The notes: generated from the sequence alone by a model not told the origin. A DNA stretch of 64,000 nt from Triatoma infestans (GCA_011037195.1 JAAEAF010004988.1:1-64000), one strand, 5' to 3'; shown: positions 11,281 to 23,578, counted from the first letter of the stretch. Numbers and translations: made by a program.

Positions 11281-12400
11281 AAGCATAAGAGAGAAGTGAA
11301 TATCTGGCTCTAATTGAGGAGGAGTTTCGGTCCTCAGGATTATATTGACGAAGAGTAAGAAATATATTAATTGGGTTAAAATTCACATTTTGAACCTGAA
11401 GGATGGGTGTTATGCTGCTGGTATTCTACGTTTTCTTTAATAAGGATCGTAGAGGGTGTATTCGGAGGGAGGGGCGAGCAAAGCCCTCCACTAAGCGAGC
11501 TATAATAAAAAATATGAATCCATTATTGTCCGGATATGATTTGCGGAAAATTGTAAAGTTTCCGACATATGTTGTGGGCCAATATATGACCCTCTCGTGT
11601 ATGTATATATATATATATATATATTAAAGAGGAATTCCTTGTCATTTCCTTATTGTCCTATTGTATAATACACCCCCTGAAAACCAACCATTCACTATAG
11701 TAGTAACTATAGAACCGGAAAAAATAGTTAACTTCTGTAGAAGACATTATAACTAAGGATAGGAAAGGAGATCGGGGTATGGGGCCCCAAAGTTGATACA
11801 ATAGGTAAATTGCGTCGAAGGTATAACACAAAACATTAGCGGCAGGGGGGGGGTAGGGATTGGTTAAGAATTTTCTAAACATGAAAAGTCACGTGTCTTG
11901 TTCTTCAGAGGAGAGGGGGATGGGTGGGTGTGTCACGTGAACAAATGTGACAAGCTATGGTGTGTGTGTGTGTGTGTATATATATATAGGACACGTGGAT
12001 ATTGGTAAAGGAGCATGCCCGGAGACTCATCGAATATATTCAACTAGAATAACACTACATACAGACTGTAGCCGGACATAACGTCCCGGACGTTATAGAC
12101 GACACACGTTCATCCCCTCACAATATCTCCCACACATACGCCATATACGGCTGGCACACAAAATGCAATATAACCCATATATATACACACACTTGTTTCC
12201 CAGGAACTCCCCCCCCCAAAAAAAAGGTCTCTTAATGATTGAAGGAAAAAAAAATTAACTCCAAACTCACCCAAAACATCATCAACGTCATACCGCTTTT
12301 GACGTCATATACTACTTCCTTTTACTGTCGTGGATTTTGGGATCCTATCAAAAATTGACAAAAAAAAAATGAGCTTTCATTGGAAATACGCTGAAATCTC
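11280..12400. other. Unassigned sequence with microsatellites
   Basis: Contains a (TA)n run near 11601-11624 and a (GT)n/(TA)n run near 11960-11988. No gene is recognised; short open frames here lack domain-like content. Confidence 0.5.
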
Positions 12401-12419
12401 AGAAATCATATTACTACGA

Positions 12420-12708
12420 TATAAAATCTAGCCCAGCATAAAGAGTTGTTGCAGTCAGAACTGACAAACTTATTAAAAAATTCAGTAAAAACTACGAGTT
12501 GTTATTAATTTTGCCCTAATATTTAAATATGCCTCAGGCTATATACCTAGGAATAGGCTAAAGTTACATTAAAATACCATTAATTATGGACAGAGTTATT
12601 GCAGTCAGAACTGACTAACTTACTAGAAATTCAGTAAAAACTACGAGTTGTTATTAATTTTGTCCTAATATTTAAATATGACCCAGGCTATATACTAGGA
12701 ATAGGCTA
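12420..12708 (-). repeat. S150 repeat, left part of an interrupted block
   Basis: Two reverse units ending in the 13-bp duplication 'taggaataggcta' (12696-12708). Confidence 0.85.
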
Positions 12709-13747
12709 TTATTATTATTATTATTATTCGCAGAAGGGGAGGGCAAACCCTACGCTATCCAAAGCCTCCCAGGGCCCATATAGCTACCCCTAAAGAATAA
12801 CAACCACTGGGACTAGAATGAAAATCCAGGCCCAGGTTTTAACCATCTAAGTTTCACCACAGACCGAACAAATCGGACCAAAACCTTAAAAGGACACAGC
12901 TTAAGATCCTCTACCGATATCCTACTCCGGCCGAAGTCCTAAACCTAATCTCCTCACAACCCAAACAATTCGTCATCAGATGCATGGGTGTTTCCTCCTC
13001 AGTCTCACAAACTCTACAAAAGGGGTCAGGCACGAGTCCCATTATATAGAGATGTCTCCTTAAACCACAATGCCCAGTGAGGAATCCAACCAGATGTCTG
13101 AGGGGGTCCGTGAAAGACATCGGACCCCGCTACTCAAAGCTCCGTCCGGGTCCCCAATGAGCATTTTAGACTGCAGACAAGCCACTGCACTCATCCATAA
13201 GGATGAGTGCTGTGAGGTCATCCACGTCTGAAAGCCCGACAAACATGTGCCAGAAGACACACCAAGAGCAGGCTCTGGACCAATGAAAGGGAGAGAGGCA
13301 CCTAATTTGGCAAACCTATCCCCCTCCTCATTCCCAAAAATTCCCATATGACCTGGAACCCAGACCAGAAGCACATCCTTTAATGAAGAAAGATCTTCCA
13401 GTCTTCTAGAACATTCCAACACCAATCTGGAAGTGAAGACACATGAATTAAGCGCCTTCAACGCAGCCTGGCTGTCCGAGCAGATACAAACACCTTTTAA
13501 ATTAGTGTTACGCACTCTCTCATCCAAAATACAGCAAAGAATTGCATAAACCTCAGCCTGGAAAACGGTGGCCACTCACAAAGAGGCACTACCAAATGAT
13601 CTCCAGACCTACCATCCATCCTGGAACCGTCCGTGTAGCATCGGAGATAGTTCTCCGGAATCACATCAGACGGACCCAGGGTTAACCAATCTTCCCTAGA
13701 AGGCAACCTAACCCTGTAGGAATGACCAAAGACAAAAGTCTTCAAAT
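12709..13747 (-). mobile_element. 5'-truncated non-LTR retrotransposon, family N2 (RNase H region)
   Basis: The minus strand reads as a ribonuclease H domain followed by a Cys/His-rich C-terminus, in three frames: 'CYTDGSRMDGRSG' (first catalytic Asp), 'AEVYAILCCILDERV' (Glu), 'CICSDSQAALKALN' (Asp) and 'WVPGHMGIFGNEEGDRFAKL'. These are followed by 'GFLTGHCGLRRHLYIMG' and 'CRVCETEEETPMHLM'. The 3' tail is (TAA)n. A 13-bp duplication (taggaataggcta) at 12696-12708 and 13748-13760 defines a 1039-bp insertion into S150. Two frameshifts make it non-functional. Confidence 0.92.
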
Positions 13748-13835
13748 TAGGAATAGGCTAAAGTTGCATTAAAATAGCCTTAAGTATGGACAGAGTTATT
13801 GCAGTCAGAACTGACAAACTTACTAAAAATATCCA
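13748..13835 (-). repeat. S150 repeat, right part
   Basis: Resumption of the reverse S150 unit after the N2 insertion. Confidence 0.8.
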
Positions 13836-14475
13836 TAAATACCTATCACTTTTAATTTTATCATTTTTTTCTAAAAAAACAATTAATTAAAATTTATCTG
13901 CGTGACGAGGATACATCTCTGCTTGGACAGTTCAGCACAATGTGTGACTACCTCTAAATGTACCTCCACTTTTTAAGTCCTATACATATAAATATCTTTT
14001 TAATCTCACACAATGTTTTGATTTCATTAGATTTAGGGAAAAATTAAATCTAAGGTAAACACTAAAAAAAATGGACGCCCCATATTCACCCCTTTTGGTT
14101 GATTCGAAACCCCTCTAATCAAAATATTAGACTTGCTAATCCGACTCCAATGTTTACTTGTGTGGCGTTAGCAATAGTATAGATCGGAGATATTTATACA
14201 AACCATTATCCTACATCTGCAACAGTTATGTTATGTACAAAATGGAAAATCATCAAGCCACTGTATTTAATCCGTATTTTGTTAATCCATGTTTAATCCA
14301 TATTCAGCCATTTGCAAGTATTCACATGACAAAATAACAACCAATAGGTTTCTTTCGAAATTTAATATAATGTTTCCTACTTTAGCATTAATTTAAATTA
14401 TTATTATCCCCAGTTTTACTGGGGCTAAGCTCAAACATATAACTCCTGGGTTAACATTCGTACCCAAATTTGGGG
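13835..14475. other. Unassigned AT-rich sequence
   Basis: Nothing recognised between two S150 blocks. Confidence 0.4.
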
Positions 14476-14479
14476 AAAT

Positions 14480-15610
14480 ATTATGAAACATTAAATATGA
14501 CCAAGCTATATACTAGGAATAGTCTAAAGTTACACTAAAATAGCCTCAAGTATGATACAGAATTATTGCACTCAGAACTGACAAACTTACTAAAAAATTC
14601 AGTAAAAACTACGAGTTGTTATTAATTTTGCCCTAATATTTAAATATGACCCAGGCTATATACTAGGAATAGGCTACAGTTGCATTAAAATAGCCTTAAG
14701 TATGGGCAGAGTTATTGAAATCAGAACTGACAAACTTGTTAAAATTCAGTATAAACTACGACTTATTAATTTGGCCCTAATAATTAAATATGGCCCAGGC
14801 TATATACAAGGAATAGGCTAAAGTTGCATTAAAATAGCCTTCAGTATGGGCAGAGTTATTGAAGTCAGAACTGACAAACTTGTTAAAATTCAGTATAAAC
14901 TACGACTTATTAATTTGGCCCTAATAATTAAATATGGCCCAGGCTATATACAAGGAATAGGCTAAAGTTGCATTAAAATAGCCTTAAGTATGGGCAGAGT
15001 TATTGAAATCAGAACTGACAAACTTGTTAAAATTCAGTATAAAGTACGATTTGTTATTAATTTTGCCCTATAATATTTAAATATGACCCAGGCTATATAC
15101 TAGGAATAGGCTACAGTTGCATTAAAATAGCCTTAAGTATGGGCAGAGTTATTGAAATCAGAACTGACAAACTTGTTAAAATTCAGTATAAACTACGACT
15201 TATTAATTTGGCCCTAATAATTAAATATGGCCAGGCTATATACAAGGAATAGGCTAAAGTTGCATTAAAATAGCCTTAAGTATGGGCAGAGTTATTGCAG
15301 TCAGAACTAACAAACTTGTTAAAATTCAGTATAAACTACGATTTGTTATTAATTTTGCCCTAATATTTAAACATGGCCGAGCTATATACTAGGAATAGGC
15401 TAAAGTTGCATTAAAATAGCCTTAAATACTATACGGAGTTATTGCAGTCAGAACTGACAAACTTACTGAAATTCAGTAAAAAACTATTAATTGTTATTAA
15501 TTTTTGCCGTAATATTTAAATAATGACCAAGCTATAAAGAAAGGCTAGGGATAGGCTAAAGTTACATTAAAATAGCCTTAAATATTATGTATGAATGTTA
15601 TTTGCCTAGA
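14480..15610 (-). repeat. S150 tandem array, about seven units
   Basis: The longest reverse array. The landmark 'gctatatac' recurs near 14654, 14798, 14942, 15091, 15234 and 15380, giving spacings of 143-149 bases. Several middle units share private variants ('ttggccctaataattaaata'), so they were amplified together. The edges are more diverged. Confidence 0.92.
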
Positions 15611-16430
15611 CTAGAACTGACAACTTTCTCTCTTTCCCTATCAGCTTTTATGGCGCCTCGGACTTTAATACTTTAAAGGATTAATGTCATAAAAGACAAA
15701 GAAAAGAGAAGGTTACAAAGATTAAGGTTTTTATAAATAAGGCTTGGATAGCTTCTGTTTTTCGGACCTAGGGGTCTAATTCCTTGTGTGTGTGTGTGTG
15801 TGTGTGTGTATGGTAGGGGTGCGTTGACTGGAACATTCTCTTTGTATATATATATAATATATATATTGTGTGTGTGTGGGGCCAGTTCTATATGAGATTT
15901 AAGTTTTTACGCCAAGTGTCTGTGGTTGTAATGAATTATTAAGTGGTCTCTCCTTGTCTGGGTTTTTGTAGTGGGGTGGTATTTTGTAAACGGGAATGGT
16001 AAGGTGGTTTGAGACAGTGCTACTGTAGGCAGTGCCGATTTATGGGAGGGGATTTGGCCAAGGGGTAGATAGTGGAGTTTCTTCTGGTAGGTATCGAGTA
16101 TTCTGCAGGACTTGGCGTCGTGGTGGTGGTGGGATAAGGGCGGGGTGTGAATGGGCCCTATCAGATATAGGGGTTGTACATGTTTTTAGAGACCCCATCT
16201 GCTAGAATCTTGCACTAGGGCTAACAGCTAATGGACATAGTCAGTGTATATATATATATATGTATACGTGTGTGTATGTGTGCTTAGTGAGGACCCTATG
16301 CTGTGGAGCCGTCTAGAGGGAGCGAAACTACTAGAGTCTTTTACACTTCCAGTAACCTTACTCCACAATCGGTGAATCTTATATAAATATATACTAACAA
16401 AAAAAATAAATATAGCAAAGACAAAAAAAA
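15610..16430. other. Unassigned sequence with (GT)n and (TA)n microsatellites
   Basis: (GT)n near 15786-15810, mixed (TA)n/(GT)n near 15845-15880 and (TA)n/(GT)n near 16246-16282. No gene or named repeat was recognised. Confidence 0.5.
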
Positions 16431-16434
16431 AAAA

Positions 16435-17015
16435 AAAATCTGGTGTGAAACACTCACACAACTCTCTTCCTGAAATTTACAGAGATTTAAGTGGTAAATT
16501 TGTAAGAATTATTTTAAAAAGAAATTTATAATAAAAATTGATTTTTGTGTAATAAACTGAAATAACACTTTAGTGGAAAACATAACCCCTCGACAACCCC
16601 TCCCTCAAAAGTGCCCCCTTCTTCAAAATGTTATATTCTCGGAAAAATTGGTACAAATAAATTTATTTCGTAGAATTTTGTATGTGTTTAATTGATATAC
16701 TATGTTTAAAGGTAATTGTTGAAGCCATTTTTCAAGAAAATTGCAAAGACAAAAAAATTAAATGAAGTATTTACTTCTAGTTGACGAATTTATGACACAT
16801 AACTTGCTGTCCGGATCTCCATGGTGGATACCTAAAGGGGCAATATCAAGTTTGAACTTCCTGCGATTCTTTGGCATACACACACACACACACAGACCAT
16901 TTTTTAAAAACCATTTCTTTTTGGGGGGAGGGACTCAGAGGACCTCAAAGAACATGATGTATGAACTTGTGAAAAGACTGAATTTCTAAAACTTGATACG
17001 ATCGCAACAAATTCC
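16435..17015 (+). mobile_element. R element copy
   Basis: Forward copy of R starting at 'tgtgaaacactcacacaact' and running through the 'cttctagttgacgaattt' and 'tactatgtttaaaggtaa' sections to a degraded end near 17015. A (CA)n expansion sits near 16878. Somewhat diverged from the reference. Confidence 0.65.
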
Positions 17016-17024
17016 TCTAATTAG

Positions 17025-18350
17025 GAATAGATTTGATTAGATTATCAAACAGAGAGGGCAGAGCCTCATTCCACAGCGATCTGCACTAAGAAGTCTGGAT
17101 TGTGGAACCCCGTGGGATTATAGCACATCCTTCAACTTTGCGCCCTCTTAATCAGGCCCCCCACACAAAAAAAAGCTGGAATGTGGCTCCGCCATGAAGT
17201 TCGTGGCTTTGGGGGGATTGCTTGTCCCCTTCAGTTGAAGAAAGTTTATCCTCATCAGACCCGGTACACTCACAAAAGTTTGGTACCGGGTTTTCCTCTT
17301 CGGTCCTGCAGAAACGGCAGACTGCATTATCTGCAAGTTGTAGTTGGTGCATGTACCGCCTATTCAGCCCTAACGCACTGTTAGTTGGCCCACTATTAAC
17401 CTTATATCCCTTCGGCTATGACCCAGTAGGTCCCGTATAAATTTAGGTAAATATCTTTTATTGAAGAATTTAGCCTGCCTCTACCTTGGTGTTCTTTCCC
17501 ACCATTGCAGACGCTGGTCTTCTATCTAAATCAGGCGCCTGGACAATCCGCAGAAGAGCTATAAAGGTAGTCTTAGAGGCCTCCCTCGCCAGGGCGTCCA
17601 CCCATTCGTTACCAAGGAACCCCGCATGCGCCGAGGCACCCAGGCGAGTATCAGCTCATTCCGAACACCCACCTCGGTTAGGGCAGTTAGACTGTCCCAC
17701 ACCAGTCTTTGAGACTATTTGGTTTGAAAAAAATTGCCTTCAAAGCTCCGTAACGCCACAACTTCGTCCTGAAAGTCTTCGCTAGGTTGGCCTTAATCTT
17801 AACTTTACCTACTCGGAAACGAACCGATTAGCAAAGGAAAGGATGCAGATGGTCCCACCATTCCAGCCTTTGGAGTTCTCATCCGCCAAGAAACTCATTA
17901 AACTGAGTGTGGACAAGCGATGGGCAGAAATTTTTAATGAGCATGCACCTGGTAAGAGCTAGGAGTTGCTTCAATTTGATAAAATCCTTACCCATTCGCC
18001 AAGACCGGTAAGAGTACCTGCCTTCCGCATGATCACAGGCCATGGGTACCTGCAGAAATCTATCACAGGATAGGGTCCGCCTCCCCTCTCGACCGTTATC
18101 CACTTAAATTAAATGACAGGGGAGCACTTAGCTCTCTGCCCAGGACTCGCAGACGTCCACCTTACATCTTCTTGAGGCAAGCAACGCTATTCTGGGCTGC
18201 TCGCCGTAGAATGGTCGAAAGGCTAGAGGCGGGCATTGGTTAAAAAAACTTTACGCTTGCCCCTATAGCCTACAGCTCCGACTCCAGTCGGAGTTTTGGT
18301 GCCGTCTGTATACCAGACCGAGATGCCGAGCCGAAGGTGATCCCTGTCCT
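17025..18350 (-). mobile_element. Non-LTR retrotransposon fragment, family N1, with RNase H
   Basis: On the minus strand the top shows 'YTDGTKTPTGVGAV' (RNase H start, about 18310). Further down come 'WDSLTALTEVGVRNELILAW' and a frameshifted 'GNEWVDALAREG' section. The bottom shows the N1 C-terminus ('CRFCRTEEENPVPNFCECTG', 17270-17330). The 3' tail is a run of TAATC-like units at 17025-17045. It has many stops and frameshifts and no visible target-site duplication. Confidence 0.75.
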
Positions 18351-18359
18351 TAAAACATG

Positions 18360-18440
18360 TATTTGCCGGTGAAACCTCGATATCAAAAGTTTCACACAAT
18401 TACAATACTTCCACTTACTAGGGAATAAGAGATATTGTCT
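18360..18440 (+). repeat. 3' end fragment of R element
   Basis: Only the last ~80 bases of R ('gaaacctcgatatcaaa', 'caatacttccacttactagg'). Confidence 0.55.
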
Positions 18441-19150
18441 GCAGGTATTCTAATATTAGAAGTATGTAAGAATAATTAAAAGGCGCCCAAAAGTGTCGTC
18501 AAAATTAATTTTTTTTTTTTAATTTAAACAAAATTGTGGAAATTTTACTGAATCTAAAATCGTTTTTATTCTGTTTTTTTTTTTTGTCCCCACCCGTGCA
18601 ACACGAGGCATTCCATATACAAGCCGTCTATCATGGGACATCAGTAGCCAACACATCAGTAGATATCGTATTTGGACGAGGCAAACGCGTCAGTCAACAT
18701 GAGTGAGCGAGCGACAGTAGTAGTGTATGTGCCTGTGTTTGTAGTGCGTGAATGTGTACATCACCTCGGCTAGAAGGAGTAGTGGATGGGTATGGAACCG
18801 CCAGTGCATGACGTCACGGGGGAAAATAATACTCAAGCTAAAAGCATATCTATGTATTTGGGTTGGGCTCTAAGGAAAGGGAGACAATATGGACAAGGCG
18901 GGGGTACACAGGGTTCAATGGGGAAACAGTCAGGCCAGACGGGGATACAGTAAGTGAATTTACACGAGCAACCTACACACGTATAGCCACACAGAGCTGA
19001 GCACGCGCTGCGGGCGCGTATGTGTGTATATGTTTGTGTACGAATAGATTGTATTTATTTGGACGTTCCTAAATAAAATTAGTCGAAGAATCTCGCCAAA
19101 AATATAAACAAATATAAATAATTAACACTTTTAAATCAAATTAATTAAGC
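18440..19150. other. Unassigned sequence
   Basis: A moderately GC-rich section around 18590-19030 sits between poly(T) runs and S150. No gene or named repeat was recognised. Confidence 0.4.
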
Positions 19151-19154
19151 CTAA

Positions 19155-19378
19155 TATTAAATATAACTTAACTATATACTACAATAGGAGGCTAAATTTG
19201 CATTAAATAGCCTTAAGTATGATAGAGTTATTGCGAGTCAGAACTGACAAACTTATAAAAATTCAGTAAAAACTACGATTTGTTATTAATTACGCTTTAA
19301 TATTTAAATATGACCAAGCTATATACTAGAAATAGGCTAAAGTTACATTAAAATAGCCTTAAGCATGATAGAGTCAGA
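19155..19378 (-). repeat. S150 repeat, about 1.5 units
   Basis: Reverse units ending at 'gcatgatagagtcagaac', where unrelated sequence begins. Confidence 0.8.
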
Positions 19379-19830
19379 ACAGTGGAATTTGCTGAAGTGT
19401 TGTACGAAATTCGTTTCGAGTTCAATTCTGCGGAAGTTTCACCATTTGGCGATGAAGTGAAACGAGACCGTGATCCAACAGACAAATATACCAAAAATAT
19501 TGTTACAAATCTTGAAAAGAGAGATAATTTTCAAGTTGTTGTGATTCCCTGTTCTTATAAATTAAATAACCTAAACCATTAATTCCTGTAGTTGCACACA
19601 CATAGGCAATAAACGCAATAAACCAAGATAACTTCCAAGAACCCCTAACCATTATTGCACACACATGCAATCGTATACTCATAGAATATTGTAGAATACT
19701 CCAAACAATACCGGAAACTGTTATGTCCCCAACGAATTCCGCCAATATAAACCAGGAAGTTAAAAACAGCTTTTGTACATCCGTTTCCTTCCGGGCCAAT
19801 AATTTCAGTATAGTTTGGTAAAATTTTCTT
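19379..19830. other. ~450-bp unique segment between oppositely oriented S150 blocks
   Basis: The segment joins a reverse S150 block on the left to a forward block on the right. A minus-strand frame (19503-19847) would encode hydrophobic stretches resembling membrane segments, and a plus-strand frame (19382-19582) is hydrophilic. Neither is recognised. It may be a transposon remnant or a captured piece of a gene; I have no firm assignment. Confidence 0.3.
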
Positions 19831-20850
19831 AATGCAACTTTAGCCAATTCCTAGGATATAGCTTGGTCTTATTTAAATATTAAGGCAAAATTAATAACAA
19901 CTAGTAGTTTTTACGGAGTTGTTAGCAAGTTTGTCAGTTCTGGACTGCAATAACTCTATCATACGCAAGGCTATTATAATGCAACTGTAGCCTATTCCTA
20001 GAATATAGCTTGGTCTTATTTAAATATTAAGGCAAAATTAATAACAACTAGTAGTTTTTTTACGGAGTTTTTAGCAATGTTTGTCAGTTTCTGGAACTGC
20101 AATAACTCTGATCATACGCAAGGCTATTTTAATGTAACTTTAGCCAAGTCCTAGAATATAGCTTGGTCATATTTAAATATTAAGGCCAAAATTAATAACA
20201 ACTAGTAGTTTTTTACGGAGTTTTTAGCAAGTTTGTCAGTTCTGGACTGCAATAACTCTTACCATACTTAAGGCTATTTTAATGCAACTTTAGCCAAGTC
20301 CTAGAATATAGCTTGGTCATATTTAAATATTAAGGCAAAATTAATAACAACTAGTAGTTTTTACGGAGTTTTTAGCAAGTTTGTCAGTTCTGGATTGCAA
20401 TAACTCTTATCATACTTAAGGCTATTTTAATGCAACTTTAGCCAAGTCCTAGAATATAGCTTGGTCATATTTAAATATTAAGGCAAAATTAATATTTTTA
20501 CGGAGTTTTTAGCAACTTTGTCAGTTCTGGACTGCAATAACTCTTATCATACTTAAGGCTATTTTAATGCAACTTTAGCCAAGTCCTAGAATATAGCTTG
20601 GTCATATTTAAATATTAAGGCAAAATTACTAACAACTAGTAGTTGGTTTAACGAGTGTTTTTAGGCAAGTTTGCCGTTTCGGACTGCAATAACTCTACCA
20701 TACTTAAGTGCTATTTTTATGTAACTTTAGCCTATTCTAGTGTATCGCCTGGGTTATATTTAAATTATTAGGACACAATAAATAACATTAGTAGTATTTT
20801 TATTGAATTTTTAGTAAGTAGTCACTTCTGGACTGCAATAACTTGTCATA
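19830..20850 (+). repeat. S150 tandem array, about seven units
   Basis: Forward array. 'gcttggtc' recurs at about 19861, 20008, 20161, 20311, 20459 and 20596 (spacings 137-153). Units share the private variants 'ctagaatatagcttggtc' and 'acggagtttttagcaa', so this array expanded separately from the one at 14.5-15.6 kb. Confidence 0.92.
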
Positions 20851-21335
20851 ATGATGGCCACTTGGTAATGTTGTGGTGGGGGGGGTGCCTATGGGGCGTA
20901 GCCTCCTTAGTTGCGTAGCTACTACTACTAATAATAATATAATAAATAAAGTTTACTTCCAAACAATGAAGTCATTTTTTATCTCTGGGACAAGTGTATA
21001 CTGAGCACTTTTAAGTCCCTTTAGGGCTTTGGGGGGGGGGGCACCCACTCAGCTCGTAGTCACCCCTTATTAATGGGTCACAAATCCCTTAACGATTGTG
21101 TTTGTATCATTACAATAGGGAGGAAAAAAAAAAATAAAATAAAATAAGAGTCCAATAGTTTGGGTCGTATTAAAATCATATTTAATCATACCCATCTGTC
21201 CATATTCTATTCACGCCTCCTATTTAAAAACCCCTAACACATTACTAAAAATAGAACTTAGGAATGGTAATTTAATTATGAAAATAAATTTTGAAGTTGA
21301 ACACTCACACCACTATCACTTACAGTATTACGTTG
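20850..21335. other. Unassigned sequence with poly(G) and poly(A) runs
   Basis: Homopurine and A-rich runs near 20878-20890, 21031-21040 and 21123-21147. No gene was recognised. Confidence 0.4.
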
Positions 21336-21339
21336 TAAT

Positions 21340-21590
21340 AAAGCTATTGCAGTCCAAAACTGACGAACATACTAAAATTCTGTAAATACTACAAGTTGTT
21401 AATAATATTGCCCTAATATTTAAATATGACCCACACTATATACTAGGAATAGGCTAAAGTTGCATTAAAATAGCCTTAACCATGATAAAGTTATTGCAGT
21501 CCAGAACTGACAAACTTACTAAAAATTCAGTAAAAACTACTACTTGTTACTAATTTTGCCCTAATACTTAAAAATATGACCAAGCCATCA
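21340..21590 (-). repeat. S150 repeat, about 1.6 units
   Basis: Reverse units. They are followed by 'cgctatctgttgtgaatttc' and 'ctttggcgctcact', a junction sequence that recurs next to the S150 fragment at 56.4 kb. The S150 family therefore has a longer form with this extension. Confidence 0.8.
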
Positions 21591-21594
21591 TGCA

Positions 21595-22090
21595 CTTCAG
21601 CGCTATCTGTTGTGAATTTCGTTTAGTTCCTTTGGCGCTCACTAGGTTGCATACCAGTTCAGTCTTGTTTCCCAAACTATTATTACTCCATAATTATTTA
21701 TATAAATTGTGTCATTCGTGGAACACTTGACTTTATTTTCAAATCCATAATGCTTATGAATTATATTTGCATTGTAATTTTTTTTATTTTTTTTTTTATG
21801 TAAATGATTTGTTTTTGTGGCATGATTTTGTTGAAATTATTTCTGAATTCGTATTTTATGGATTTTAGAGCAATTGTACCAGAATAGCCATTGGGCATGT
21901 TGAAAAAAAACCAGCTATATCTGGGTGTAATAGGGCGTATGATAGGCCTATCCATTTAAAAAAAAAAAAAATAGGTGGGGGAAATTTAGTTTTAGAGGTT
22001 TATTGTAGGGATGATTATTACCTTTTAATTGATTGTTTATTACTAGTTTATTGAGGTTTGTTAGAAGAGCTGTCTGCCGGACATACAGTA
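21595..22090. other. S150-linked extension and AT-rich sequence
   Basis: The first ~70 bases are shared with 56470-56540. The rest is AT-rich with poly(T) and poly(A) runs and no recognised gene. Confidence 0.4.
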
Positions 22091-22530
22091 TATTAAGGTA
22101 GCTCCTGCCCGCAAGGGGTATCTGTTGCTTGCAGTTACTTGGCGAGTAGCGACTCTATGGCGGTTTACCACAGCACAGAACTCCATGCACTTCGTCAGAA
22201 CAGTACACAATACACTTAAACTACATATTCTCTACACTTTACAGACAAGGACAAACCCAGTAGTACACAAACTAGGGTCTCCGTCTCTAGTTAATTGGCG
22301 TAAGCCAAGGGAGAAGGAAGGGATTGAGTTAATACTGGGATAGTGGTGGTAGCTCGCTGGACTAGCAAACGCGTAGGTCCCGGGTTCGAATCCAGCATGC
22401 TGCCTTTAGATATTCTCTTCTTAGGAGCCTCTACAGCTCACTACTGCTGTAGCTAGAGAACACTGCTCGGATAAGACTCCGGGGGAGCACAATAGATCTT
22501 TTAGGTCGCCGTGCAATAATCCCCCTTATA
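22090..22530 (+). mobile_element. SINE family A with an extra ~220-bp 5' module
   Basis: 22095-22325 matches, as reverse complement, 41445-41640 (landmarks 'aaggggtatctgttgc', 'acacttaaactacat', 'ttacagacaaggacaaac'). In both places this module runs straight into a tRNA-derived SINE (box B 'gggttcgaatcc' near 22382, then 'gcctctacagctcact' and 'ctccggg'). The SINE is therefore either chimeric with a long leader or has a favoured target inside another repeat. Confidence 0.7.
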
Positions 22531-22684
22531 ACAATCTAAAATCTAAGGTAGCTGCTGGCATCAGAAATATGAGGTATGATGGTATAAATTTAAAATTCCT
22601 AAGGTTCGGCTATAATTTAAAAAAAAAAAAATTAATTACTGCCAACGTTCGGTAAAATTTATTACATTTCACAGAAAACTTTTT

Positions 22685-22915
22685 TTTTTAATTTAAGGCG
22701 CGGCAACATCTATGATCATTAGCGCCCGGAGCCTTCTCAGTGTACTGCCGGCCTCCGGACAGTGTTCTCACGTTATAGTACAACACTGTCCATCACCGGA
22801 CAGTGAGCTATGGGGGCTCCTAGGAAGAAAAAATCTAAGGGCAGCACAGCTGGACTCGAACCCGGTACCTCCGCGTAGGAGTCCAACGCGCTAACCACTT
22901 AGCTAATCCCTCCAC
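22685..22915 (-). mobile_element. tRNA-derived SINE, family A
   Basis: Nearly complete on the minus strand. Head 'ttagctaagtggttagcg' (box A), 'gggttcgagtcc' (box B), then the body with 'cactgtccggtgatgg' and 'ctccgggcgctaatg', ending in 'ccttaaatt' plus A-rich tail. Confidence 0.88.
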
Positions 22916-22919
22916 TGAA

Positions 22920-23569
22920 CACATTTTAGATATACAAGATAGTTATACTTAATATTTACATCATACTTTGCATTTTTGCCTTAAAAAAGGTAAATAAATT
23001 TATCGAACGTTAGCAGAAATTGTTCTTTTTTTTTTTTTTAATAAAATGACTTTTTTAATTCTCTGTATAACCTGTTTTGTTTGGTATAACCTCAAATCCC
23101 ACTGTATCTAGGATTTGTTCATTCATCTTATTTTTCACGTATTGCCACTAGATGTCGGTCGTATTAGTGTTGAATAATATTACTTTTTACACACTAGTGA
23201 GAGAAAATGGTATTTTAGGCACTGATTTTAGCGTAATAAAACGTTACATTAATCAACGATTGCAGGAATAATTGTTTTTAGCGAATGTTCTGTGTGTGTG
23301 TGTGTGGACAAAATATCTCAAAAATGAAAAATTGTCGAATAGCCAATCATAGGCAAGGGAGCCCCGCATGCTACCAAATAGCCATCTATAGAAGGAGGGA
23401 AACTAAGTCACGCCCCTTTATCTCTGGTCCACCCACCCTGTTATCTTCAGTGTTGCTTTAGTACGTAACACTATCTTGAAGAAGTCTATTTGTAATATAG
23501 GCGAAATGTTGGTTTACTAAAAATCCACTGAACGCGGTGGTTCTCCCAAACCTGGAAGACTCAAGATTT
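22920..23569. other. Unassigned AT-rich sequence
   Basis: Contains a (GT)n run near 23291-23306. From 23470 a short stretch 'cttgaagaagtc...gcgaaatgttgg' resembles parts of 28780-28960 and 38680-38760, so it belongs to another dispersed repeat. No gene is seen. Confidence 0.4.
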
Positions 23570-23578
23570 AAGCCTATC

